Shown here piece by piece: positions 6,070-13,078 of a stretch of DNA of 17,526 nucleotides (position 1 is the first letter of the stretch; every line of letters starts with the position of its first letter). The position numbers and the translations under genes are program-made. The notes under the pieces are model-generated. The model searched no databases. It was given only the letters and a program-made list of their open reading frames with translations, and had not been told where the DNA came from. The stretch comes from an uncultured Megamonas sp. (GTDB lineage Bacteria > Bacillota > Negativicutes > Selenomonadales > Selenomonadaceae): the NCBI GenBank assembly GCA_900554895.1, contig USIX01000033.1, positions 1-17,526 of the forward strand, in the 5' to 3' direction.

Positions 6070-7110
6070 TTAAATTTGAATTAAATCGTATTTGCGATTG
6101 CCCATACCAAGCTGTTCCATATATTCTAGCTGATGCAATCCTTCCCGTGATTCGATACGTTCAATTAAATCATGATTTTCCTCCGGCGGAAGTTTATAAA
6201 CCAAATCAATCGAAGCCTGGTCGATAGCCAAAATATCAGTTGAAGCCAAAACACCGATATCGCTGCATACAGGAGCTGCACCGTGAGCATCACAGTCGCA
6301 GTCAACGGACATATTTTTCAGTACATTGATATAAACAATTTTACTGCCAAAATGATTGGTGATAGCATAACCGGATTCTACCATGCGTTCCAGAAATTCC
6401 TTACCAGTCGGCCATCCTCTTCCATGTACAACTTCTTTACCATGACGGGAGGCAATACCAATACCGATATTTTTGAGCGAACCGCCGAAGCCGCCCATAG
6501 AGTGACCTTTAAAATGCGTATACACGAGCATGGAATCATAATTTGTAAGATGCGCGCCGACAGGAACTTCCGTGATGTGCTCGTCAGGATTTTTTATACT
6601 CTTGTTATCAATACGTTCCTGAATAGAGGGAACTGGCAAATTGATGTCGCCGTCAACATCCATAATATCAACAGGACAGAATGTAAAGCCGTTCGTTTCT
6701 ATTACCTGTCGATGCGTGTCAGTATTCTGACGCGGGCTTGAATAAAGCACATTGCATTCCACTATAGTACTGCCGGGAATATTAGCCTGAAGACTTTTTA
6801 TCAGTTCAATAGGCAGAAGATTAGGTCCGTGCGGTTCGCCTGTATGTAGTTTTATGGCAATATTACCGCTCAAACTACCTTTTATCTGGTCGTAGACTTT
6901 TAAAAGTCCCTGCGGACTGATATCATCAGTAAAATATACCTTAGCATTACCGGTTGAAGGTGCGTTTTCAGCTACATTACTGCCAGAAGCCGTTTCGCCG
7001 CTGTGATTGCTAGCACAGCCCATAAGAGGAGAAAAAGCCGACACGGAAATAATTGCTCCGCCAGCTAAACGGATGAATTTACGCCGTGATAATCGTTTAG
7101 TAAAATCCAT
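6070..7110 (-). CDS. Tat-exported DUF362 lipoprotein
   Basis: A 346-residue DUF362 (PF04015) protein. The N-terminus has a twin-arginine signal SRRKFI (8-13), a hydrophobic stretch and a lipobox LMGC with Cys32, so it should be exported folded by Tat and lipid-anchored outside the cytoplasm. Tat export suggests a cofactor is loaded inside. The conserved region VDCDCDAHGAAPVCSDIG supplies Cys271, Cys273 and Cys282 as possible metal or Fe-S ligands. The segment GHSMGGFGGSLKNIGIG (202-218) has a His203-x9-Lys213 pattern like that of LarA. I chose ATG 7108-7110 because GGAGG is 8 nt upstream; an in-frame TTG at 7114-7116 would be only 2 nt from it. Function unknown; likely a redox or cofactor-binding envelope protein. 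Confidence 0.82.
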   Translation of the reverse strand: MDFTKRLSRRKFIRLAGGAIISVSAFSPLMGCASNHSGETASGSNVAENAPSTGNAKVYFTDDISPQGLLKVYDQIKGSLSGNIAIKLHTGEPHGPNLLPIELIKSLQANIPGSTIVECNVLYSSPRQNTDTHRQVIETNGFTFCPVDIMDVDGDINLPVPSIQERIDNKSIKNPDEHITEVPVGAHLTNYDSMLVYTHFKGHSMGGFGGSLKNIGIGIASRHGKEVVHGRGWPTGKEFLERMVESGYAITNHFGSKIVYINVLKNMSVDCDCDAHGAAPVCSDIGVLASTDILAIDQASIDLVYKLPPEENHDLIERIESREGLHQLEYMEQLGMGNRKYDLIQI

Positions 7111-7184
7111 ATGCAAAGCCTCCTTTATAATCAGGTTAATTGAATTGTACCATTTAGAGCAAGGTCTAAGTCAAAACAAAATGC

Positions 7185-7209
7185 AAAAAGAGGCGCTATG
7201 CCTCTTTTT
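7185..7209 (-). terminator. Terminator of the repeat-protein gene
   Basis: A perfect 10-bp stem (AAAAAGAGGC, 7185-7194, with 7200-7209; 5-nt loop). On the minus strand its last arm ends in TTTTT and more T-rich sequence follows. It starts at the stop codon of the small secreted repeat protein. Confidence 0.8.
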
Positions 7210-7520
7210 CAGTGATTGAACGGAACTTTCGTATCTATTTCTTCATCCGGAATATTGGTAGCCGGAACAGGTGTTATATTATCCTGAGAACTTCTGCCCA
7301 TTTCTACTTTGGTATTCATTTCTTCTAAAGGAATGTTTCTTGCAGGAACAGGAGTGATAACCTGATTGCTTCTGCCCATTTCCACCTTGGTATTTACAAC
7401 TTCATCGGGAATATGGGATGCCGGCACAGCCGAAAACGCAAAAGCACTGGCAGAATTTATTGTCAAAATACCCGCAACGGATAAAATACCGCATAATTTT
7501 TTTAAACCATTCTTACTCAT
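7209..7520 (-). CDS. Small secreted protein with three tandem repeats
   Basis: A 103-residue protein I do not recognise. Residues 1-28 are a Sec signal peptide: KNGLKK, a hydrophobic core, then AxA sites giving cleavage after Ala26 or Ala28. The mature part is almost entirely three copies of a ~25-residue unit (31-54, 55-81, 82-103) with the pattern PVPAxxIPxEExxTKVEMGRS; the last copy is shortened and ends in KVPFNH. It has no cysteine after the signal peptide and no membrane anchor. ATG 7518-7520 has AAAGG 10 nt upstream; an earlier in-frame ATG (7551-7553) lacks a ribosome binding site and would spoil the signal peptide. Short proline-rich acidic repeats suggest a disordered surface, matrix or ligand-binding protein, or a precursor cut into peptides. 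Function unknown. Confidence 0.75.
   Translation of the reverse strand: MSKNGLKKLCGILSVAGILTINSASAFAFSAVPASHIPDEVVNTKVEMGRSNQVITPVPARNIPLEEMNTKVEMGRSSQDNITPVPATNIPDEEIDTKVPFNH
7212..7430 (-). repeat. Three in-frame tandem DNA repeats inside the secreted-protein gene
   Basis: Copies at 7359-7430 (24 codons), 7278-7358 (27 codons) and 7212-7277 (22 codons, truncated). Similarity is visible at the DNA level, for example TTCTGCCCATTTC at 7292-7304 and again at 7370-7382, which points to fairly recent duplication. Confidence 0.75.
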
Positions 7521-7573
7521 AATAAATTTTCCTTTCAATTTACATATATACATTTAATTTTATTTTTATTGCA

Positions 7574-7579
7574 ATTATA
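7574..7579 (-). promoter_or_regulatory. Possible -10 for the secreted-protein gene
   Basis: Minus-strand TATAAT (7579-7574), about 54 bp before the ATG. No convincing -35 is seen upstream. The TATAAT itself is perfect, but the spacer is AT-rich and chance is possible. Confidence 0.35.
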
Positions 7580-7639
7580 ATCGCTTATTATTTTTTGATG
7601 ACCATCTATGTAGCAAATTATAGTAAACAAATTTACACT

Positions 7640-7679
7640 TGTCTAATACTTAGTCAGCAAAAATCAATATGCTTATAAA
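7640..7679 (+). promoter_or_regulatory. Palindrome-controlled promoter of the LysR gene
   Basis: TGTCTAATACTTAGTCA (7640-7656) is the reverse complement of the palindrome at 8718-8734 with one mismatch. Its right arm contains the -35 TAGTCA (7651-7656), followed by exactly 17 bp and the -10 TATAAA (7674-7679). The same geometry recurs at two more promoters. The leader to the LysR start is about 130 nt and AT-rich, with a possible second promoter (TG-C-TATCAT, 7729-7737). Confidence 0.6.
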
Positions 7680-7814
7680 GCATAAATTAAAAATAATATA
7701 GTCTAAAATATACAAACATTAAAAATTATGCTATCATGAATATATATTTTTCAGAATGTAATTCTCTCTGAATTAGTGGATAAATGGCTTTTTTATTGAA
7801 AAGAGGTGCAGAAC

Positions 7815-8714
7815 ATGTATTTGGAGTTTCGTCTTATAAAATACTTTCTGGCAGTCGCCAGAGAGGAAAATATTACAAAGGCAGCGGACGCTTTACATAT
7901 CACTCAGCCGACTCTCAGTAGGCAACTGGCTCAACTTGAAGATGATTTAAATGTAAAATTATTCATTCGAGGCAAAAGAAATATCGTTCTGACAAATGAA
8001 GGAATGCTGTTTCGCCGACGGGCAGAAGAAATTCTTGAACTGGTGGATAAAACGCAAAAAGAACTTCTGGAGCAGGAAGGCAACATAGGCGGTACAATCA
8101 CCATAGGATACGGAGAATTATATGCCGTTGATATTCTGGCAAGAATAATAAAATCATTTAAACAGAAATATCCCTTAGTAAAATTCAATCTGTACACTGC
8201 CAGCGGTGAACTTGTAAAAGAACGTCTGAACAGAGGAATAGTGGATATCGGTATATTTCTGGAGTCGATAAATAAGGAAAAATTTGAAATTATTCGTATG
8301 CCTATGGAAGAACGCTGGGTTGTAGTCATGCCCGCAAATTCCCCTCTAGCGAAAAAATCGGCTGTAAGCATAGATGATTTAAAAAATGTACCGCTTATTT
8401 TGCCGCGGTATACTGACCGCAGTGAATTAATGAACTATTTCGGCAATAATTTTGCGGATTTGCAAGTGGATTTTACAAGTAATCTGACAACCAATTCTTC
8501 CATCATGGTATCGCACGGTCTGGGTTATTCGCTTGTAATAGAAGGCTCTCTCCCATTTATTAATAATAAAAACGATACGAATATATGTTACCGTCCGTTA
8601 TCACCGGAACTTACAACACCGTCGTATATTGCATGGAAGCGTCAGCAACCGTACAGTCTTGCCGTGGAAAAATTCATAGAACATACAAAATACTTTTTGA
8701 GCATGATGAAATGA
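7815..8714 (+). CDS. LysR-family transcriptional regulator
   Basis: A 299-residue regulator. The N-terminal winged helix-turn-helix spans about residues 3-60 (LIKYFLAVAREENITKAADA...QPTLSRQLAQLEDDL), followed by a linker helix and a two-lobed substrate-binding-like effector domain from about residue 92. ATG 7815-7817 has AGAGG 8 nt upstream; a GTG nine bases earlier overlaps that site and is rejected. The palindromic operator of the next unit begins 3 bp after the stop, with no terminator between. LysR proteins usually act on themselves and on a neighbouring gene, here the small protein-exporter pair, through T-N11-A dyads; the 17-bp palindrome contains such a dyad. The effector cannot be predicted. 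Confidence 0.9.
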   Translation: MYLEFRLIKYFLAVAREENITKAADALHITQPTLSRQLAQLEDDLNVKLFIRGKRNIVLTNEGMLFRRRAEEILELVDKTQKELLEQEGNIGGTITIGYGELYAVDILARIIKSFKQKYPLVKFNLYTASGELVKERLNRGIVDIGIFLESINKEKFEIIRMPMEERWVVVMPANSPLAKKSAVSIDDLKNVPLILPRYTDRSELMNYFGNNFADLQVDFTSNLTTNSSIMVSHGLGYSLVIEGSLPFINNKNDTNICYRPLSPELTTPSYIAWKRQQPYSLAVEKFIEHTKYFLSMMK

Positions 8715-8717
8715 TAG

Positions 8718-8757
8718 TGTCTAAGTATTAGACATGCAAAATAATCTTTCTTATAAT
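8718..8757 (+). promoter_or_regulatory. Palindrome-controlled promoter of the exporter unit
   Basis: A perfect palindrome TGTCTAA-GTA-TTAGACA (8718-8734) overlaps the -35 TAGACA (8729-8734). A 17-bp spacer leads to a consensus -10 TATAAT (8752-8757). The operator starts directly after the LysR stop codon. Confidence 0.75.
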
Positions 8758-8799
8758 ATGGATGTAAATGAAACCGCAAGGAACATTTATATCCATATT
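8755..8799 (+). other. 16-bp imperfect dyad overlapping -10 and leader
   Basis: Positions 8755-8770 and 8784-8799 are inverted repeats of 16 bp with one mismatch (G-U in RNA) and a 13-nt loop. A T-run (8798-8803) follows. If transcription begins near 8764 only the inner part is in the RNA, where it could still form a short hairpin just before the ribosome binding site. It could be an attenuator or a second protein-binding site. Confidence 0.4.
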
Positions 8800-8819
8800 T
8801 TTTGTAAGGAGGTATGAAT

Positions 8820-9062
8820 TTGATTGACGAACAGATAAAAAGCGATTTATATCTGCTGCTGCGAAAGATGAATTTAATCGCACCGGATATGAAAGATGTT
8901 TTCAACGATTTGGACAATGAAATACAGCGTATGAAAGTAATAAAACTCCTGCGTAGAAACAGATGCGTATTGCTGGATGAAATTCATTACAAACAAAAAT
9001 TGTTGGATAATTTAGATTTTACAATCAATAATTTTAAAAACGCTAGGAAGGATTTTATATGA
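8820..9062 (+). CDS. Small helical protein coupled to an exporter, unknown family
   Basis: An 80-residue protein I do not recognise. It is charged, predicted nearly all helical, has no membrane segment or signal peptide, and has one cysteine. Its second half (RRNRCVLLDEIHYKQKLLDN) has the heptad-like look of a coiled-coil dimerisation helix. The start is decided by the ribosome binding site: AAGGAGG ends at 8812, one base from ATG 8814 but 7 nt from TTG 8820, so TTG is the likely start. The stop overlaps the exporter start as ATGA, so translation is coupled. It may be a partner or regulator of the transporter, or an effector sensor; this is inference from position only. Confidence 0.65.
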   Translation: MIDEQIKSDLYLLLRKMNLIAPDMKDVFNDLDNEIQRMKVIKLLRRNRCVLLDEIHYKQKLLDNLDFTINNFKNARKDFI

Positions 9063-10237
9063 TTACAAAAAACCATAATGTACTTATTCTGATTTTGGCA
9101 ATCGGAACATTCAGTATTTTAAACACGGAAGTGGGCATAATCGGCATACTGCCACTTATTGCGGAAAAATTCAGTGTGGATATTACACAGGCAGGTTTAT
9201 TGGTAAGCCTGTTTGCGCTGATAATCGCCGGAGCAGGTATAATAATGCCGCTGTTATTTTCGGGATTTAATCGAAAAAAAGTTATGATAGCGGTTTTAAC
9301 CATATTTTCCGTATGCAATCTGATAGCAGCATTTGCATCGAATTTTGCTGTAGTATTGACAGCCAGACTGATACCGGCATTTTTTCATCCGATATATTGT
9401 TCATTAGCTTTTGTAGTGGCCGCTTCCTTAGTAGACAAAAAGAATGTGCCTCAGGCAATATCAAAAGTAATGATGGGCGTATCGGCAGGAATTGTAATCG
9501 GCATACCCGTAACGAGCTTTATTGCAAATACTTTTTCATATCAGACAGCAATGCTGTTTTTCACTTTAATGAATATTATCGCACTGGTCTTGACACTAAT
9601 CATGATACCGTCCATGCCTGTTAAAGAAAAAATCTCTTACGGCAGTCAGTTATCCGTATTAAAACAATCTATAACGTGGATGTCGCTGTTTACCGTCAGT
9701 GCAATCGGCGCCTCTTTATTCGCAGTTTACGCATATATAGCACAGTATTTACAGGAAATCAGCCGTATCAGCGGCGAAAATTTAAGCTTAGCATTATTCC
9801 TATTCGGCTGTGCAAGTATATTGGGCAATTTTCTGGCAGGAAAATTTTTGAGCAGAAACGCACAGAAAACGGCAACACTATATCCAGTGCTATTCTGTAT
9901 CTTATATATGCTGGTATTTGTATTGGGAGAATTCAGCATAGCAATGATACCGGTTATATTTTTCTGGGGAATGCTCAACGGCATAGGCAATAATATTCAG
10001 CAGTTCTGGATAATGTCGGCAATACCGAAAGCTCCGGATTTTGCCAACGGTTTATTCATATCCTTCGGTAATCTCGGTACAACAATAGGCACATTTGCCG
10101 GAGGAGTAATTTTAGCAGACATAGGAACGCATTATATCATTTTCGGCGGGATTTTCTTCCTTGTACTGACATGGATTTCTATACTGATGCGCAATGTGAT
10201 ATATATGACAAAAATCAAATCCGGCACTGAAGTATAA
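9059..10237 (+). CDS. MFS exporter, DHA1 (AraJ/YdhP-like) family
   Basis: A 392-residue inner-membrane protein with 12 predicted helices. The first helix-loop has the DHA1 signature NTEVGIIGILPLIAEKF followed by the AGLLVS segment; RKK after helix 2 is a remnant of MFS motif A. Length and motifs match proton-driven drug or metabolite exporters of the AraJ/YdhP/PbuE type. The ATG overlaps the stop of the small protein by 4 nt and AGGAAGG lies 7 nt upstream. Flanking LysR and MerR genes share its promoter design, suggesting expression induced by a small molecule that the pump removes. The substrate is unknown. Confidence 0.88.
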   Translation: MITKNHNVLILILAIGTFSILNTEVGIIGILPLIAEKFSVDITQAGLLVSLFALIIAGAGIIMPLLFSGFNRKKVMIAVLTIFSVCNLIAAFASNFAVVLTARLIPAFFHPIYCSLAFVVAASLVDKKNVPQAISKVMMGVSAGIVIGIPVTSFIANTFSYQTAMLFFTLMNIIALVLTLIMIPSMPVKEKISYGSQLSVLKQSITWMSLFTVSAIGASLFAVYAYIAQYLQEISRISGENLSLALFLFGCASILGNFLAGKFLSRNAQKTATLYPVLFCILYMLVFVLGEFSIAMIPVIFFWGMLNGIGNNIQQFWIMSAIPKAPDFANGLFISFGNLGTTIGTFAGGVILADIGTHYIIFGGIFFLVLTWISILMRNVIYMTKIKSGTEV

Positions 10238-10286
10238 ATTATAAAAATTTAATCAAATCATGCTTTTTATGTATAATTGTTTTTGC

Positions 10287-10326
10287 TATATAAGTATTAG
10301 ACATGAATTAAGATATTTTCTATAAT
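10287..10326 (+). promoter_or_regulatory. Palindrome-controlled promoter of the MerR gene
   Basis: TATATAAGTATTAGACA (10287-10303) matches the 8718 palindrome at 15 of 17 positions, with a degenerate left arm. Its right arm includes the -35 TAGACA (10298-10303). After 17 bp comes a consensus -10 TATAAT (10321-10326). The MerR start is about 120 nt downstream, and the leader contains no open frame I can support. Confidence 0.65.
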
Positions 10327-10449
10327 ATGACTGTAAAGAAAAATAATAATTACGCTGTAGAGGCGGTCATCTTCGCTGCTTCTGCAGAAAATCAAAAAAT
10401 CAACTGGTAATATACAAATATTGAAATTTTTATTGTGAGGTGTACAAAA

Positions 10450-10836
10450 ATGACAATAAAAGAAATTTCTGAAAAGACGGATGTTTCTGCGGATACATTA
10501 CGCTACTATGAACGAATTGGACTTTTACCTGCCGTACCGCGCCGCCCGAACGGCATTCGCGAATACGACGAATTCTTCATTCACTGGATTGCCTTTATTC
10601 AGGATTTAAAAAGTTTAGGCATGTCTCTGGAAGCTATTTTGGATTATATTAAACTGGCAAAATTGGGTGATATTTCTAAAGAAGAGCGCAAACAGATAAT
10701 AATGGAAGTTCAAAATACACTGCTTGACAAAATAAGAATATTACATACAATGGTGAAAAAAAACAATTACCATCTTGAACATTACGATGACGTATTATTG
10801 CCAAAAACAAACGAATTAATATACCGATTTAAATAA
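10450..10836 (+). CDS. MerR-family transcriptional regulator without cysteines
   Basis: A 128-residue regulator. The winged HTH (TIKEISEKTDVSADTLRYYE, then GLLP and the wing R-x-Y at 37-39) fills residues 2-70, followed by a long dimerisation helix and a short tail. From ATG 10450 it has no cysteine, so it cannot be a thiol-based metal or aldehyde sensor like CueR or AdhR. ATG 10450 is chosen because GAGGTG lies 7 nt upstream; an upstream GTG (10435) is part of that region. It shares the palindromic promoter design with the LysR and exporter units. MerR proteins normally act on promoters with 19-20 bp spacers, but the three palindromic promoters here have 17 bp, so it may not be the factor that binds them. 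Confidence 0.87.
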   Translation: MTIKEISEKTDVSADTLRYYERIGLLPAVPRRPNGIREYDEFFIHWIAFIQDLKSLGMSLEAILDYIKLAKLGDISKEERKQIIMEVQNTLLDKIRILHTMVKKNNYHLEHYDDVLLPKTNELIYRFK

Positions 10837-10873
10837 ACTACAGAAAAAATACATATTGAATTTTCACATTTAA

Positions 10874-10947
10874 AAGGTTCTATAATAAATATTAGTGTAA
10901 GAAAATTTTATCTTACTTTAATACTTATTTATAGAACCTTAATTTTT
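10874..10947 (+). terminator. Long hairpin terminator after the MerR gene
   Basis: The outer arms AAGGTTCTATA (10874-10884) and 10930-10940 pair perfectly. An inner stem GTAAGA/TCTTAC and a near-complementary middle make a hairpin of about 67 nt. AATTTTTA follows on the plus strand. The stem is longer than usual for a terminator. Confidence 0.6.
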
Positions 10948-10990
10948 ATCCAATGATATGTTTTTTATTACTGATAGAGCATCATAAATA

Positions 10991-10999
10991 TGTTATAAT
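10991..10999 (+). promoter_or_regulatory. Extended -10 promoter of the sigma-54 activator gene
   Basis: TGTTATAAT (10991-10999), a consensus extended -10, 27 bp before the ATG; the -35 is weak. AAGGAGG lies 7 nt before the start codon. Confidence 0.5.
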
Positions 11000-11026
11000 T
11001 CAAATCATGCAAAAGGAGGATACTTT

Positions 11027-12874
11027 ATGAATTCTATTTTATTTGTTGCTCCGCATTATGATATTGCTCAAGTCGCTCAAAACGTCTTTAATGAATTAAA
11101 ATTAACCATTCCGATAATTATCGCTACAAATAAGGATGCTGTACAAAAAGTAAAACATTATCCTGATATTTCCGTTGTTATCAGCCGCGGCGGTACAGCC
11201 CGCGATTTGAAAAAATATACTGATAAATTAGTTGTTGATATAAATATTTCATTCTCTGATATTTTTACGGCAATAGAAACGCTAAGTCAGCAAGGCTGCA
11301 AACGTATTGCTATAATTTCTAGCAGCAATCTCATTGACAAAATGAATGACAATATAAATATCAACGGCATTTATCTAACCATCAATCCATATAAAAACGA
11401 TGATGATATCAAACTAATTATGGATAAAATCGCTACAAACAACATTGATGGAATTGTCGGCGATTTTGTGCCGATTTCATTGGCCAAAAATTACAATATA
11501 AATAACTGTATTTATATAAAATCAGATGAACTCAGTATTTTAAACGCACTCAAAGAAGCTGTCAACATTGTAGAAATTCAACAGAAAAAACGCCTGAGGC
11601 TGCAAACGCTGCAGGCCATAATTGACAATATCAACGAAGGAATTATTGTTTACAATGCACAGAAAAAAGCTATTTTCCAAAATAAAATGGGACGCAAAAT
11701 CATTAAAAACAATCTTTCTTTTCTCAAACAGCAGGAACATCACGCCTTAACGGAATATCTGAACAGGCAAAACGGTAAAATCATTGATATCAACAATGAG
11801 AAAATGCTCCTTGACATCATCAACATCAATGTAAACGATGAACTCAACAGTGATGTACTTATTTTTCAAAAAATAAACGATATTGAAAAGCAAGCACACA
11901 AAATTCAGGTTTCTTTATATCAAAAAGGTCTGTATGCCAAAAAAACATTTGATGACATCATCTATCAGTCAGCGGAAATGGAAAAACTTATCTCCACCGC
12001 CCAGAAATTCGCCAAACTCAATTCCACTATACTAATCTACGGTGAAACAGGCACAGGCAAGGAAGGGCTGGCTCAAAGCATTCATAACGCCAGCAGCCGA
12101 GCCGACAAACCGTTTGTTTCGGTAAACTGCGCCTCACTGCCACCGACACTGATTGAATCCGAACTGTTCGGTTATGTTGACGGCGCATTCACCGGTGCAC
12201 GAAAATCCGGCAAAAAAGGTTTATTCGAGCTTGCCAATACAGGAACGATATTTCTTGACGAAATAGGCGATTTGCCGCTCGATATTCAAAGCCGTCTTCT
12301 GCGTGTACTGCAGGAACGCGAAATCATGCGCATCGGCGATGACAAAATTCTGCCGATAGATATCCGTTTAATCTGCGCCACCAATAAAAATCTGAAACAG
12401 CAGGTACAAAAGGGTGAATTCCGACAGGACTTATATTACCGTATAAATGTACTGCGCCTTACATTGCCTCCGTTACGCAATCGTAAAGAAGATATTCTGC
12501 CCATTTTTAAATTTTATTTAGCAAAATATCAAACTGATGATACAAAGCCGATAAAACTAAATGCTAAAATCGATAAATATCTGCTCAATTATCCCTGGTA
12601 CGGCAATATCCGTGAATTGAAAAACATTGCTGAAGTTCTCGCTTCTATATATGACGAAAATTTCTCGCTTGATGATTTAAAATCTATTTTAGACGATACT
12701 GATGATACAACGGAACAATCAACAGAAAAAACTGTTACCATTCCGCTGAATGGCGACTTAAAAATCATGGAAAAAGAAATAATTCATCAATTAATGGAAA
12801 AAAATTATTCTACAAATGAAATCTGCCGTCTTCTCAACATCAGTCGAGCTACTTTTTGGCGCAAAATAAAATAA
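11027..12874 (+). CDS. Sigma-54-dependent activator with PrpR-type sensor
   Basis: A 615-residue bacterial enhancer-binding protein. Residues 1-185 are a PrpR_N-type sensory domain with the signature SRGGTA (53-58). Residues 190-285 look like a PAS domain. The AAA+ domain (~310-535) has Walker A GETGTGKE (339-346), the sigma-54 contact loop GAFTGA (386-391), Walker B FLDE (409-412) and likely arginine fingers near 466/472. A Fis-type HTH ends the protein (CRLLNISRATFWRKI). All the residues needed to activate sigma-54 polymerase are intact. PrpR_N domains bind small carboxylates such as 2-methylcitrate, so the inducer here may be a hydroxy or sugar acid. It has its own promoter and terminator and sits just before a -24/-12 promoter driving the dehydrogenase-LarA-transporter genes, its evident target. 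Confidence 0.95.
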   Translation: MNSILFVAPHYDIAQVAQNVFNELKLTIPIIIATNKDAVQKVKHYPDISVVISRGGTARDLKKYTDKLVVDINISFSDIFTAIETLSQQGCKRIAIISSSNLIDKMNDNININGIYLTINPYKNDDDIKLIMDKIATNNIDGIVGDFVPISLAKNYNINNCIYIKSDELSILNALKEAVNIVEIQQKKRLRLQTLQAIIDNINEGIIVYNAQKKAIFQNKMGRKIIKNNLSFLKQQEHHALTEYLNRQNGKIIDINNEKMLLDIININVNDELNSDVLIFQKINDIEKQAHKIQVSLYQKGLYAKKTFDDIIYQSAEMEKLISTAQKFAKLNSTILIYGETGTGKEGLAQSIHNASSRADKPFVSVNCASLPPTLIESELFGYVDGAFTGARKSGKKGLFELANTGTIFLDEIGDLPLDIQSRLLRVLQEREIMRIGDDKILPIDIRLICATNKNLKQQVQKGEFRQDLYYRINVLRLTLPPLRNRKEDILPIFKFYLAKYQTDDTKPIKLNAKIDKYLLNYPWYGNIRELKNIAEVLASIYDENFSLDDLKSILDDTDDTTEQSTEKTVTIPLNGDLKIMEKEIIHQLMEKNYSTNEICRLLNISRATFWRKIK

Positions 12875-12887
12875 TCTCAAAAATAAG

Positions 12888-12929
12888 ACTGTAGTATCTC
12901 AAATATGATACAATACAGTTTTATTTTTT
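12888..12929 (+). terminator. Terminator of the sigma-54 activator gene
   Basis: ACTGTAGTATC (12888-12898) pairs with GATAC (12907-12911) and TACAGT (12914-12919), with a 2-nt bulge and an 8-nt loop, followed by TTTATTTTTT. It separates the activator gene from the sigma-54 promoter. Confidence 0.7.
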
Positions 12930-12961
12930 GTATATCATAAATATAATCTAACAGGAAATAA

Positions 12962-12985
12962 GTTGTAATTATGCTAAATATCAAC
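12962..12985. promoter_or_regulatory. Candidate upstream activator site (24-bp dyad)
   Basis: A symmetric dyad whose left half is GTTGnnATTnnG and right half CnnAATnnCAAC; 16 of 24 positions are symmetric. Its centre is about 45 bp upstream of the -24 element, where a Fis-type HTH dimer of the activator could bind. No second good copy was found in this spacer. Confidence 0.45.
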
Positions 12986-13018
12986 ATTTCTAAAAACTTT
13001 TCATAAAATCTGAAAAGT

Positions 13019-13034
13019 TGGCACGAAAAATGCA
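13019..13034 (+). promoter_or_regulatory. Sigma-54 (-24/-12) promoter
   Basis: TGGCACGAAAAATGCA (13019-13034) matches the consensus TGGCACG-N4-TTGCA at all fixed positions except one T. The GG-to-GC spacing is correct. It lies 45 bp before the dehydrogenase GTG and directly follows a sigma-54 activator gene. Confidence 0.9.
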
Positions 13035-13078
13035 ATATATATTAAACAGAAAATATATTTATATTTGAGGTGTTTTTC

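Noticed and set aside
7111..7116. TTG start adding two residues to the DUF362 protein
   Set aside because: It lies 2 nt from the GGAGG; ATG 7108-7110 has proper 8-nt spacing.
7209..7430. Tandem repeats considered as a CRISPR array
   Set aside because: The repeats are contiguous, in frame, codon-structured and follow a signal peptide; there are no spacers or cas genes.
7521..7553. Earlier ATG extending the secreted repeat protein by 11 residues
   Set aside because: No ribosome binding site precedes it, and the extension would bury the real site and disturb the signal peptide.
9282..9993. Alternative-frame open frames within the exporter gene
   Set aside because: They lie wholly inside a well-supported 12-helix transporter and have no initiation signals.
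13070..13078. Upstream GTG start for the dehydrogenase
   Set aside because: The GTG is part of the GAGGTG ribosome binding site of the GTG at 13079, and the shorter start matches the family N-terminus.
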